A stretch of 64,000 bases of DNA from Neomoorella carbonis. Lineage in GTDB: Bacteria; Bacillota; DSM-521; Neomoorellales; Neomoorellaceae. Under the pieces are notes generated by a model. That model was not told the DNA's origin. It did no database searches and was given only the letters and a program-made list of their open reading frames with translations. The position numbers and the translations under genes are program-made. Below, one piece after another: positions 52,772-60,944 of this stretch. Each line of letters starts with the position of its first letter. Position 1 is the stretch's first letter. The stretch lies in contig NZ_CP136420.1 in NCBI RefSeq assembly GCF_045278715.1, forward strand, positions 682,001-746,000, read 5' to 3'.

Positions 52772-53521
52772 GTGGGCGCGCCAGTAATCCAGCTGCAGGG
52801 GGTAACCAGGATCTACGCCAGCGGTGAAAACCGCGTGCACGCCCTGCGGGGCATCGACCTGGAAGTCGCCGAAGGGGAAATGGTGGCCGTCATGGGCGCT
52901 TCCGGGTCGGGCAAATCCACCCTCATGCACATCCTGGGCTGCCTGGACAGGCCCACCGGCGGCCGCTACCTGCTCCACGGCCAGGACGTCACCAGGCTGA
53001 CACCGGACCAGCTGGCCTACATCCGCAACCGGCAGATCGGTTTCGTCTTCCAGAGCTTCAACCTCATCGGCAACATGACGGCCTGGGAAAACGTCGCCCT
53101 GCCCCTGATCTACGCCGGCGTCCCCCGGCGGGAAATGCAGGCCAGGGCACTTACCGCCCTGCGGCAGGTAGGGCTGGAAGGGAGAGAAAACCACCTGCCG
53201 TCCCAGCTGTCCGGCGGCCAGCAGCAGCGGGTGGCCATCGCCCGCGCCCTGGTCAACGATCCGGCCATCATCCTGGCCGACGAGCCCACCGGCGCGCTAG
53301 ATACCCGGACGAGCGTCGAGGTGATGGCCATTTTCCAGCGCCTGCACCGCGAGCGCGGCCTGACGGTCGTCATCGTCACCCATGAGCCCGACATCGCCGC
53401 CTACTGCCGGCGGCTGGTACGAGTACGGGACGGCCTGATCGTCGCCGATGAAGTCATAGCACAGCCGCGGCAGGCGGAAAAAGAGCTGGCGGCAGTGCCG
53501 GCAGGGGAGGGGAAAGAATGA
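52772..53521 (+). CDS. MacB-type ABC exporter, ATPase subunit
   Basis: 249 residues. Walker A GASGSGKST (about 42-50), Q-loop FQSFNLIGNMT, signature LSGGQQQRVAIARAL, Walker B IILADEPTGALD and H-loop VIVTHE. It belongs to the LolD/MacB/FtsE group that pairs with FtsX-like permeases. GTG start with GGGGAGG upstream; its end overlaps the permease start by 4 bp. Confidence 0.95.
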   Translation: MGAPVIQLQGVTRIYASGENRVHALRGIDLEVAEGEMVAVMGASGSGKSTLMHILGCLDRPTGGRYLLHGQDVTRLTPDQLAYIRNRQIGFVFQSFNLIGNMTAWENVALPLIYAGVPRREMQARALTALRQVGLEGRENHLPSQLSGGQQQRVAIARALVNDPAIILADEPTGALDTRTSVEVMAIFQRLHRERGLTVVIVTHEPDIAAYCRRLVRVRDGLIVADEVIAQPRQAEKELAAVPAGEGKE

Positions 53522-54732
53522 AACTCAGGGCGGCGCTGGCCGTAGCCTGGCGCGGGCTGCTGGCCAACAAGATGCGCTCCTTACTGACCATGCTGGGCAT
53601 CATCATCGGCGTGGCGGCGGTAATCGTCATGATCAGCATCGGCCAGGGCGCGACGGCCCAGGTGACGGAACGGATAGCCCGCATGGGGTCCAATATCTTA
53701 ATGGTCCGGCCGGGGGCGGGGTTCGGCCCCGTCCGCGGCGCCGCCGGGGCCGTCGAAAGCCTTACCCTGGACGACGCCACAGCCATTTCCGCCCTGCCCC
53801 TGGTACGGAACGTCGCCCCGGAACTCAACCGGCAGGTGACGGCAACCGCCGGCAGCCAGACCTGGACCACCACCGTCAAAGGCACCAGCGCCTCTTACCC
53901 GGAGATAAGAAACCTGGCGGTAGCGGCAGGCTCCTTTTTCACCGCCGAAGACACCGAACAAGCCGCCCTGGTGGCCGTCCTGGGGCCGACGGTGGAAGCC
54001 AACCTTTTTCCTGACGGCGCCAGCGCCGTCGGCCGGACCATCACCCTCAACAACCTGAAGTTTACCGTGATCGGCGTCCTGGCGCCCCAGGGCAGCGGCA
54101 TGGGAGGCCAGGATCAGGACGATATGGTCTACATTCCCATCACCACCGCCCAGCGGCGCTTCACCGGCAGGCAGAACGTCCAGGTCATCAACGTCCAGGC
54201 CCGGGATGCCGAGAGCCTCAATACGGTGCAGGACGAAGTCGCCGCCCTGCTGCGGCAGCGGCACCGCCTCAGCAGCCAGCAGGCAGACGACTTCAACATC
54301 CAGAATATGACGGCCATCATGGAGACCGTAGCCGACACCACCAAAACCATGACCCTGCTGCTGGCCGGCGTGGCGGCGGTGTCCCTGCTGGTGGGCGGCA
54401 TCGGCATCATGAACATCATGCTGGTGTCCGTCACCGAGCGCACCCGGGAGATCGGCATCCGCATGGCCGTCGGTGCCACCAGCGGGGCCATCCTGACCCA
54501 GTTTCTCATCGAAGCCCTGGTCCTGAGCCTGGTCGGCGGCGTGATCGGTATGCTGGCCGGCCTCACCGGCAGCCGCCTCGTAGCCGTCCTGGCCGGCTGG
54601 CCGGCAGTCATCTCCCCGGCCTCCATCCTGCTGGCCATCGGTTTTTCGGCCCTGGTGGGGATATTCTTCGGCTACTACCCGGCCCGCAAAGCCGCAACTT
54701 CCAACCCCATTGAAGCCCTGCGGTACGAGTGA
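53518..54732 (+). CDS. MacB-type ABC exporter, FtsX-like permease subunit
   Basis: 404 residues. The N-terminal membrane helix (KMRSLLTMLGIIIGVAAVIV) is followed by a large extracytoplasmic MacB_PCD domain and three C-terminal helices of the FtsX fold (VGGIGIMNIMLVSVTERTRE, then GIRMAVGA). With the two preceding genes it forms a mechanotransmission-type exporter for peptides, lipids or antibiotics. In Firmicutes such trios are often linked to bacteriocin or cell-wall stress resistance. Confidence 0.94.
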   Translation: MKLRAALAVAWRGLLANKMRSLLTMLGIIIGVAAVIVMISIGQGATAQVTERIARMGSNILMVRPGAGFGPVRGAAGAVESLTLDDATAISALPLVRNVAPELNRQVTATAGSQTWTTTVKGTSASYPEIRNLAVAAGSFFTAEDTEQAALVAVLGPTVEANLFPDGASAVGRTITLNNLKFTVIGVLAPQGSGMGGQDQDDMVYIPITTAQRRFTGRQNVQVINVQARDAESLNTVQDEVAALLRQRHRLSSQQADDFNIQNMTAIMETVADTTKTMTLLLAGVAAVSLLVGGIGIMNIMLVSVTERTREIGIRMAVGATSGAILTQFLIEALVLSLVGGVIGMLAGLTGSRLVAVLAGWPAVISPASILLAIGFSALVGIFFGYYPARKAATSNPIEALRYE

Positions 54733-54735
54733 GCT

Positions 54736-54941
54736 TAAAAAGCCCCCTGCAGTCACAGGGGGCTCAATTTATCTTCCCGGCGGAGGATTATGATATCGCC
54801 CTTGCGAACGATGAGCTGTGCGGCGACAGTACTGCCGCCGGGCTCTACCAGCAGGTAGCAACTGTTTTTTTCACGACAGGCGGTACCGCGGGCGGAAAGT
54901 TTACAATACAAAAGGTTTCCCGGCGGCGCTGGAGGGCAAAA
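54736..54941 (-). pseudogene. Degenerate copy 1 of the gene at 58475-59113
   Basis: On the minus strand this repeats the last roughly 55 codons plus terminator of the intact gene at 58475: same start of the repeat at the AGCCCCCTG-CAGGGGGCT stem (54741-54764), same CTTCCCGGCGGAGGATTATG block, same TTTCCCGGCGGCGCTGGAGG block. The rest of the gene is missing and the frame is broken. Confidence 0.75.
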
Positions 54942-55016
54942 ATCGGAATTTTAACAGAAGGATTTTCCATATGAGAAAAGAATATTTTAAATAAATCTCT
55001 TATAGGAGGTTTTTTT

Positions 55017-56159
55017 ATGATCAAAAAATATTTTTTCCTCGTGTTTGCGTTGTTCTTCTTTATAGCCCTGGGTGGGGTAAATGCGGGAGCGGCAGACATC
55101 GATGCCCGACCGCTTGTAGTCCAGGGAGCGATGGATCTGGAGATACAAGAACTGGTGAAAGCATTGGATAACCCCAAAGAAATAACCTTTGGAAGCTGGA
55201 CTTTTTGGCAAGGAACGATTGACAATCTTCCAGTTGTTGTCTCCCGTACTGAAGTAGGTATTACTAACGCTGCCGCCGCTACGCTCTTGGCTATTGAGAA
55301 ATTTCATCCCTGGGCCATAATCAACCAGGGAACATCAGGGGGCCACGACCCTTCTTTACACCGTTTTGATATTGTTTTAGGAGAAAAGGCCATTAATTAC
55401 GGAAAGTTCAAGTCTAACCACCGGGATTATGGGCAGGGCACTAATCCTCTGGAGTGGATACCAGAAGATGTAAAGTTGAATTTGGATGGCAAGAGGATAA
55501 GTTTTCACGGTTTTGAGGGCGACCAGGAATTATTGAAGATAGCCGAAAGTGTAGCCAGTAGCTATCAATACGGTCGGGTTGTCAGGGGAGTAATTGGCAC
55601 TGCAGATGAATGGAACCGGGAATTAGACCGTATAAAATGGGCGCATGAACGACTTGGTACTTCAGTAGAAGAAATGGAAACAGCATCTGCGGCTCAAGTA
55701 GCCCGGGCATACAATATACCTTTTCTTGGTATTCGCATCTTATCCAATAGCGAACCCCAAAATGAAAACTGGGATCCCAAGGCAGGGGCCTATTGCCAGG
55801 AATATGTCTTGCAAGTGATTAAAGCCATAGCAAAAACAAAGAATTTGCAGGATTTAACACCTAACTTCAAAGTTTTCATTGACGGTTCTGAGGTTAATTT
55901 AAAACATACTCCCTTTGCCATCAATGACGTTGTATACCTGCCTGTCAGAGAAGTTTTCACCAGAATGGGCGGAACAGTCGCCTGGGATAATGAACAACGC
56001 TTGGCTCGGGTTAAATTAGGAGATAAAGATTTAGTTATTAAAGCAACGAGTGAGGGCTTGTTGCGAGATAGCATCCTATATATGCCGGTTCCCATGATAG
56101 CTCAGTCAACTGATTACCATTTGATACTTAATGACTATGAAGTACGCCTTTACCGTTAA
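55017..56159 (+). CDS. Secreted nucleosidase/phosphorylase-superfamily protein with C-terminal copper-amine-oxidase-like domain
   Basis: 380 residues. The N-terminal signal peptide (about 1-25) ends near GGVNAGAAD. The middle (about 33-275) is a MTA/SAH nucleosidase-like domain: VVVSRTEVGITNAAAATLLAI, WAIINQGTSGGHDPSLHRFD, and VEEMETASAAQVARAYNIPF with the nucleoside-binding Met-Glu. The C-terminal 95 residues (KVFIDGSEVNLKHTPFAIND, VYLPVREVFTRMGGTVAWD) are a copper amine oxidase N-terminal-like domain, a common cell-surface module in Firmicutes. It would act outside the cell, perhaps for nucleoside scavenging. AGGAGG precedes the ATG. Confidence 0.85.
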   Translation: MIKKYFFLVFALFFFIALGGVNAGAADIDARPLVVQGAMDLEIQELVKALDNPKEITFGSWTFWQGTIDNLPVVVSRTEVGITNAAAATLLAIEKFHPWAIINQGTSGGHDPSLHRFDIVLGEKAINYGKFKSNHRDYGQGTNPLEWIPEDVKLNLDGKRISFHGFEGDQELLKIAESVASSYQYGRVVRGVIGTADEWNRELDRIKWAHERLGTSVEEMETASAAQVARAYNIPFLGIRILSNSEPQNENWDPKAGAYCQEYVLQVIKAIAKTKNLQDLTPNFKVFIDGSEVNLKHTPFAINDVVYLPVREVFTRMGGTVAWDNEQRLARVKLGDKDLVIKATSEGLLRDSILYMPVPMIAQSTDYHLILNDYEVRLYR

Positions 56160-56225
56160 AAAAGAAGCACAAAGGTAACTCACGTTCTGGGATGTAAAGG
56201 CCCGGCTGAGTGGCCTCTACAAAAA

Positions 56226-56360
56226 CGATGCATAAAAATCAGCCCCCTGCATTGAGGGGGATGATTTTTTGTTCCCGCGGAGGAATATAACGTCACCCTA
56301 TGCACTGGGATATTACTGCCTGCCGGGCTCTACCAGCAGGTGGCAATTTTTTTATACTAG
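56226..56360 (-). pseudogene. Degenerate copy 2 of the gene at 58475-59113
   Basis: A shorter, more eroded minus-strand repeat of the same 3' end: CAGCCCCCTGCATTGAGGGGG stem region, TTCCCGCGGAGGA, and CTGCCGGGCTCTACCAGCAGG shared with copy 1 more closely than with the intact gene. Confidence 0.65.
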
Positions 56361-56430
56361 AACCTGCCGAAAAGCGCTTATACCGGACGCTAAGGATGGC
56401 CAATAAAACATGAAAACGAAAGCGGGGATA
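56360..56430. repeat. 71-bp dispersed repeat, copy A
   Basis: Aligns without gaps to 60331-60401 with about 10 mismatches. The core GGCCAATAAA and ATGAAAACGAAAGC is nearly invariant. No gene is recognised in it. Confidence 0.75.
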
Positions 56431-56469
56431 CGAACCCCGGACAGCTATCTAAGCTAGTGAAATAAAAGA

Positions 56470-56751
56470 TTAAGCTTCACTTATTGAGAGCTCCATTAAA
56501 ATCAAAAAGGCGATACTGGTGATCTGGTTAACCAATTCCTTATAAAACTTACGCTCCTGACGCCATATTGTATTTTTTTCGATAAAGGCGTTTATAAGGT
56601 CCTCGACGGGGCCGACGATAATTATTGCCAGGGCAATATATAGCGGTATCCGGGAACGGCCACTTACTAATTTCGCGAAGCATTCGATTACAACTACAGT
56701 CCCGAAGAGGTAAGAAAGAGAGCCGAGAATTTTATTTATATCGTCAGCCAT
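56470..56751 (-). CDS. Small membrane protein, unknown
   Basis: 93 residues with two to three hydrophobic segments (LSYLFGTVVVIECFAKLV, IPLYIALAIIIVGPVEDLI, ITSIAFLILMELSI). AGGTG lies 8 bp before the ATG. No family recognised. It may be a holin-like or stress-related small membrane protein; this is a guess from shape only. Confidence 0.6.
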   Translation of the reverse strand: MADDINKILGSLSYLFGTVVVIECFAKLVSGRSRIPLYIALAIIIVGPVEDLINAFIEKNTIWRQERKFYKELVNQITSIAFLILMELSISEA

Positions 56752-57009
56752 ATAATATCACCTGGTATAATTTGCTTCCATATGCATATTATTCTTGGCT
56801 ATGTGATATGGTGTTAAACTAGAGGAGAGATGCTAAAACTTAGAAAAAGCGGCCTCGCGAAGTATGAAGATAATTATTATTGCGAGAACACGACAGTATA
56901 AAGCCCGAAAATGACAGCAGGAAAAGACTATTTTCGACAACTTATTCCATTAATCTTAAAAAGTATTTTACTTGATTTTTTCACTGTCGATGCAGGAATT
57001 TCAAATTTA

Positions 57010-57141
57010 AGCAGTGCCTTTCCCTGCCGCTTTCACCCGACGGCGCGCCGGCTGCGCCAGGAAAACCAGGCCGGTAAGCTGGGCCGGGTGGTAGCCATTC
57101 GCGCTACCAATCACGGCTCGCTGCCGCCGGCTGGTTTTTAG
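57010..57141 (+). pseudogene. Gfo/Idh/MocA oxidoreductase fragment
   Basis: The frame reads AFPCRFHPTARRLRQENQAG then KLGRVVAIRATNHGSLPPAG, the second Rossmann/substrate-domain junction of Gfo/Idh/MocA sugar dehydrogenases. Only about 43 residues remain, directly ahead of nagA. Confidence 0.6.
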
Positions 57142-57171
57142 ACCGGGAAAAAGCAGGAGGCGCAGTCCAGC

Positions 57172-58395
57172 ATGACGACGGCCAGAGATTTTTCCTTGCA
57201 GGGCGGTATCATCGTGCTGCCGGACCGGTTAATAGCCGGCGGTACATTAACAATTAGCGGCGGAAAAATCACCGCCCTGGCCGGGCCCGGCGCCGGCAGG
57301 GAAGGTGCCGGCCGGGTGCACCGGGGCATAACCGTAGACGTTTCCGGCCGCTACGTCTGCCCGGGGTTTATCGACCTGCACGTCCACGGCGGCGGGGGCC
57401 ACGGCTTTGACTGGCAGCAACCGTGGCATGAATGGGAGCAGGTGGCCCGCTTCCACGCCCGCCACGGGGTAACCGGCCTCCTGGCCACAGTCCCGGTCCC
57501 GCACGGCGCATGGCATTTGCTGCATGAGTTCCGTCAGGAGGTGGCCGGGAAAAGTTGGGAGGGGAGTACCATCTTCGGGCTGCATCTGGAGGGGCCGTAT
57601 TTAAGCCCGGCGCGCCGCGGCTGCTGGCACGAGTCTTCCCTGCGGCTGCCACGGCCTGACGATTGCCGCGCCCTCCTGGAAGCCGCCGGTCCCTTCCTGA
57701 AAATCATTACCCTGGCCCCGGAACTGCCCGGTGCCATAGAATGTATTTCTCTCCTGGCCGCCGCCGGGGTGGTGGTCGCCATGGGCCACACGGAGGCCAC
57801 CTATGACCAGGCGGTCCGGGCGGCCCGCGCCGGCGTTCGGAGGGTCACCCACCTCTACAACGCCATGCAGGGGCTGCACCACCGGGAGCCCGGTGCCGCA
57901 GGGGCGGCCCTGGACCTGGACGGGGTGACGGCGGAAATAATCTGTGATGGCGTCCACGTCCACCCGGCCGCCATGCGCCTGGCCCTGCGGACTAAAGGGG
58001 TGGACGGCCTCAACCTGGTCACCGACGCCAGCCCCCTGGCCGGGGCTCCGGATCCGGGAATAGAAGTGCCCTTCGGCCAGTTCCCCGTAAAGATCGTTGA
58101 CGGCGTCTGCCGCGCACCCGACGGTTCCCTGGCCGGCAGCCTCCTGACCATAGACCGGGCGGTAGCCAATGCCGTCCGGTTGCTGGATATCCCCGTCTGG
58201 GAGGCGGTGCGCATGGCCAGCCTGGTCCCCGCCCGGTCCATCGGCATAGCCCAACATAAGGGCTCCCTGGAAGAGGGGAAAGACGCAGATATCGCCATCC
58301 TGGACAGCGACTTCAAAGTGGAAGCCACTTTTATCGGCGGCCGCCTGATCTACGTAAATCCCGGGGCAAAAGAAAGATACAAAATGTTATATTGA
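57172..58395 (+). CDS. nagA: N-acetylglucosamine-6-phosphate deacetylase
   Basis: 407 residues of the amidohydrolase fold: PGFIDLHVHGGGGHGFDW (metal His pair), GLHLEGPYLSPARRGCWHES (metal Glu), MGHTEATYDQAV and VTHLYNAM (metal/substrate His), ICDGVHVHP, and catalytic Asp in LVTDASPLAG. It deacetylates GlcNAc-6-phosphate in amino-sugar or peptidoglycan recycling. AGGAGG is 11 bp before the ATG. No nagB deaminase is in the window. Confidence 0.95.
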   Translation: MTTARDFSLQGGIIVLPDRLIAGGTLTISGGKITALAGPGAGREGAGRVHRGITVDVSGRYVCPGFIDLHVHGGGGHGFDWQQPWHEWEQVARFHARHGVTGLLATVPVPHGAWHLLHEFRQEVAGKSWEGSTIFGLHLEGPYLSPARRGCWHESSLRLPRPDDCRALLEAAGPFLKIITLAPELPGAIECISLLAAAGVVVAMGHTEATYDQAVRAARAGVRRVTHLYNAMQGLHHREPGAAGAALDLDGVTAEIICDGVHVHPAAMRLALRTKGVDGLNLVTDASPLAGAPDPGIEVPFGQFPVKIVDGVCRAPDGSLAGSLLTIDRAVANAVRLLDIPVWEAVRMASLVPARSIGIAQHKGSLEEGKDADIAILDSDFKVEATFIGGRLIYVNPGAKERYKMLY

Positions 58396-58457
58396 CTAGC
58401 CTCCGCTATATTGCCCGGACTATTAAGACCCGGCGGGATATGCCGGTCCCCGCAATA

Positions 58458-58491
58458 AAAGCAGCCCCCTGCAGTTACAGGGGGCTGCTTT
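58458..58491 (-). terminator. Terminator overlapping the 3' end of the 58475 gene
   Basis: Perfect 14-bp stem (58458-58471 with 58478-58491) and 6-nt loop, followed leftward by T residues on the minus strand. The stem includes the last codons of the gene. Confidence 0.85.
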
Positions 58492-59113
58492 CATCTTCCC
58501 GGCGGAGGATTATGACGTCGCCCTTGCGGTCGATGAGACGGGCGGCGACAGCGCTGCCGCCCGGTTCTACCACCAGGTAGCTGCCAGCGTCTTCCCGGCA
58601 GGTGGAACTCCGGGCGGAAAGCCGGCAGAAGGTTTCCCGGCGGCGCTGGAGGGCCCTTTCTCCTTCCACCAGGCGCAGGGCCAGAGTGTCCATATTTAAG
58701 AGGCAGGGCAGGGCCTGACTGCCGGCGAGGATCAGCCGGGTGCGGTAGAAGCCCTCATTGTATGGTTCGAAACTTTTTACCTTGCTGCCGACCACGTAGC
58801 CTGTCCCGCCCTCGTCGCGGCTGCGGGGCCGGCGCAGACGTAAAGGCACGAGGACCATTTCCGGTCCCAGAACAATGGGGGCCAGGTGACTGCGGCCTTC
58901 CCGGGACCAGGCGGTATACTCCTGCCGCCAGGATACGCCCAGATGGGAGGCCAGGGCCTTCAGGACGGTCTTCGTCCGGCGGCGGTCCAGGATTTTACTC
59001 CCGTCGTCCAGCCAGACCTCGGTATAGTTGCCGGCGTCAACGCCGCTGCCGTAGACCGGCACCAGGCAGTTTAATTTCTGCCATAAACCTTCCTGGATCC
59101 AGTTAGCCACCAT
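58475..59113 (-). CDS. Unknown 212-residue protein (parent of two degenerate copies)
   Basis: ATG at 59113 with GGAGG 8 bp upstream. The sequence contains GNYTEVWLDDGSKILDRRRT, APIVLGPEMVLVPLRLRRPR, GYVVGSKVKSFEPYNEGFYR and a C-terminal ALQRRRETFCRLSARSSTCR. The layout (PI-x-x-x-x-x-M-x-x-VPL-x-x-RRPR followed by GYV) vaguely recalls ComK-type regulators, but this is weak and no firm family is claimed. Two broken copies of its 3' end occur at 54736-54941 and 56226-56360. Confidence 0.7.
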   Translation of the reverse strand: MVANWIQEGLWQKLNCLVPVYGSGVDAGNYTEVWLDDGSKILDRRRTKTVLKALASHLGVSWRQEYTAWSREGRSHLAPIVLGPEMVLVPLRLRRPRSRDEGGTGYVVGSKVKSFEPYNEGFYRTRLILAGSQALPCLLNMDTLALRLVEGERALQRRRETFCRLSARSSTCREDAGSYLVVEPGGSAVAARLIDRKGDVIILRREDESSPL

Positions 59114-59225
59114 ATTTGCCACCTCCTACCTCAGCTTTATTATATAAGAACAACAGTTCGCAGATCAAGATGGTTTTAATCACGCTTCAGAATAGCAGCG
59201 TCGCGCTGGTTTCCCCGGCAGAGTC

Positions 59226-59375
59226 TTAGCCGGGCGAGGTTTTGCCCAGGGTTTGGGCCAGGTCGTGAATGGCCGCCGTCAGGTCGTCGAGCTTTTTTTC
59301 CACCCGCACCAGCAGGTAGAAAGCAATGACCATGGGGAAGCCGTAGTTGCCGATCTGGACCCAGAGGTTTTCCAT
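59226..59375 (-). CDS. YvrJ-family small membrane protein
   Basis: 49 residues: MENLWVQIGNYGFPMVIAFY followed by LLVRVEKKLDDLTAAIHDLA, the YvrJ pattern of one membrane helix and a short coiled coil, holin-like in shape. GGAGGGA lies 7 bp before the ATG, overlapping the end of the preceding minus-strand gene. Too short for ordinary gene calling. Confidence 0.85.
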   Translation of the reverse strand: MENLWVQIGNYGFPMVIAFYLLVRVEKKLDDLTAAIHDLAQTLGKTSPG

Positions 59376-59376
59376 G

Positions 59377-59607
59377 TCAGGCTCCCTCCTTCTCCTTATC
59401 GAAACTCCACTGTTGGATTACCTTTTCCCGGGCCTGGCCCAGGAGCTCGCCCCAGGCGGCCGCGCATTCGCCGCAGAGAATGAAGTCACCGATGAGGGCG
59501 GTATCCTCCAGGAGCAGGATTTTCGCTTCCAGGGTCTGCTGGCGGTCGCAGCAGTGGCAGCGGCCCCGCCGGGGCCGGGCGAAATAACTAAATTTGACCT
59601 GCAGCAT
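59377..59607 (-). CDS. Small zinc-ribbon-like protein
   Basis: 76 residues with two Cys pairs, CHCCDR and LCGECAAAW, about 25 residues apart, suggesting a zinc ribbon. GGAGG 8 bp before ATG. Located between DUF2922 and YvrJ genes on the same strand, so part of the same small cluster. Function unknown. Confidence 0.65.
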   Translation of the reverse strand: MLQVKFSYFARPRRGRCHCCDRQQTLEAKILLLEDTALIGDFILCGECAAAWGELLGQAREKVIQQWSFDKEKEGA

Positions 59608-59710
59608 ACCAGGAGCCTCCTCTTCTTATTTCCACCGTTCTATGGTGACGGTATGTCGCCATGAGCGGCTCCTCCAAAGCCACCTTGAACAGGTCCTGTG
59701 AAATTTAGGG

Positions 59711-59749
59711 ATGGGGTGAGCTGCGAGTACCTCAACCCGCTCACCCCAT
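59711..59749 (-). terminator. Perfect 10-bp hairpin after the DUF2922 gene
   Basis: ATGGGGTGAG (59711-59720) and its complement (59740-59749) flank a 19-nt loop, directly downstream of the DUF2922 gene on the minus strand; the following T tract is short. Confidence 0.6.
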
Positions 59750-59772
59750 TCGGGACTAATTAACCGTAAAGC

Positions 59773-59994
59773 TTAAGCAGCAATGATGTCGGTGACATCC
59801 CTGATGACGATGCGGGCGCCGATAATAGCCGTGAGGTCGCCGCCGGGCGAGGTAAAGATGTTTCGGGCCAGGATGAGCTCCATGACGGCCCGGACTTCAG
59901 CCTCGGTCAGGTTGTCCCGCGGGTCAATAACCGCCAGGGTGGTACGGCGGCCGGCGGCATTCTGGAAAATCAACTCCAGGCGCTTGGTAGGCAT
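59773..59994 (-). CDS. DUF2922 family protein
   Basis: 73 residues: KRLELIFQNAAGRRTTLAVI then DPRDNLTEAEVRAVMELIL, a typical DUF2922 sequence. In Firmicutes it is regularly found next to DUF1659 and YvrJ genes, as here. Function unknown; phage-like or competence-related roles have been guessed from context only. Confidence 0.88.
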   Translation of the reverse strand: MPTKRLELIFQNAAGRRTTLAVIDPRDNLTEAEVRAVMELILARNIFTSPGGDLTAIIGARIVIRDVTDIIAA

Positions 59995-60019
59995 GACGGT
60001 TCACCTCCTGTAGGTTTAA

Positions 60020-60247
60020 TTAGGAGCTGGCGCTGAGGTCGTTCTCGTTAACGCGGCTGACGGCGTTAACGGGATGTACCTGCAGGCTGCCGATGGCCTG
60101 GGCGACGTCGTAGACATCCTGGTCGCTGGCAGAGGGTTTGACGCGGCTGTAAGAGCGCACCCGGTAAACGGGCTGCCCGTTGGCGCCAGTCCCGGTCTGC
60201 ACCTGCAGGCGTAAGGTGGTGGCCAGCGGGGTGCTGATCACAGCCAT
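60020..60247 (-). CDS. DUF1659 family protein
   Basis: 75 residues from the ATG at 60247 (GGAGGTG 7 bp upstream): TTLRLQVQTGTGANGQPVYR then RVRSYSRVKPSASDQDVYDV, typical of DUF1659. First gene of the DUF1659-DUF2922-zinc ribbon-YvrJ cluster. Confidence 0.88.
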   Translation of the reverse strand: MAVISTPLATTLRLQVQTGTGANGQPVYRVRSYSRVKPSASDQDVYDVAQAIGSLQVHPVNAVSRVNENDLSASS

Positions 60248-60330
60248 TTGTTTCACCTCCCTTCGGACAGCTACAGCATAGCATGGTTGCCTGTAAAAAC
60301 GAACTAATGTTTGTATACGATTACGAGCTC

Positions 60331-60401
60331 GAACCTGTCGTTAACCGCTAATACCGGCTGCTAAGGAAGGCCAATAAAGCATGAAAACGAAAGCAGGGAT
60401 A
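60331..60401. repeat. 71-bp dispersed repeat, copy B
   Basis: Gap-free partner of 56360-56430, about 61 of 71 bases identical, same orientation. Confidence 0.75.
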
Positions 60402-60467
60402 TCGTACCAGGCGGATTACTTTAACTTTTGGCAAAGAGTTGGAAAACCAGGCCGGCAGGCCCATGGC

Positions 60468-60524
60468 AGGACCCGCCTCTATCCGCCCTGGAAGCCCTGC
60501 AGCAAATGAGTTACAAAGGGCGGC
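60468..60524 (+). repeat. 57-bp direct repeat, left copy, flanking a toxin-antitoxin module
   Basis: Matches 61375-61431 at 54 of 57 positions without gaps. The following 60540-60627 carries a coding-like tail VIIVITCQGGEDFLLPHGVE. Confidence 0.85.
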
Positions 60525-60648
60525 CATAACTGGGCCGGCAGGCCGGGTTATAATAGTAATCACCTGTCAGGGAGGGGAAGACTTCCTGCTGCCGCACGGC
60601 GTGGAAGTAAATGGCTTTGGTGCATAACCGATCTATTGCTTTCTTACT

Positions 60649-60674
60649 TATAATGTCTTACAATAGGCGTAAGA
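60649..60674 (+). promoter_or_regulatory. Promoter and operator of the AbrB/PIN module
   Basis: TATAAT at 60649-60654 followed by palindrome TCTTAC-N7-GTAAGA at 60656-60674; a further CTTAC lies at 60643-60647. Placed 16 bp before the antitoxin start. Confidence 0.6.
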
Positions 60675-60689
60675 AAGGAGGCTTTTGTT

Positions 60690-60944
60690 ATGGAAATAGC
60701 CAGGTTATCTTCCAAAGGGCAACTGGTACTACCGAAAAATATTAGAGAAGAGCTCGCCTTGAAACGTGGAGGAGAACTAAAGGTGGAGTTGGTAGGGGGT
60801 AAGATAATCCTTGAACCTGTTTACCAGAAAACCAGGACGGCTGGCTGGCGTCGCTGGCGTGGTGCCCTGCGCGGGAAGCGGGTATTGGAAGAACATCTGG
60901 AGGAACATAGGCAAGAGGTAGACCGAGATGGTGAAGATATTTGA
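60690..60944 (+). CDS. AbrB/SpoVT-type antitoxin
   Basis: 84 residues. The swapped-hairpin DNA-binding domain reads EIARLSSKGQLVLPKNIREE then LALKRGGELKVELVGGKIIL; a basic and acidic tail follows. AAAGGAGG lies before the ATG. Its end overlaps the PIN gene by 17 bp. Confidence 0.9.
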   Translation: MEIARLSSKGQLVLPKNIREELALKRGGELKVELVGGKIILEPVYQKTRTAGWRRWRGALRGKRVLEEHLEEHRQEVDRDGEDI

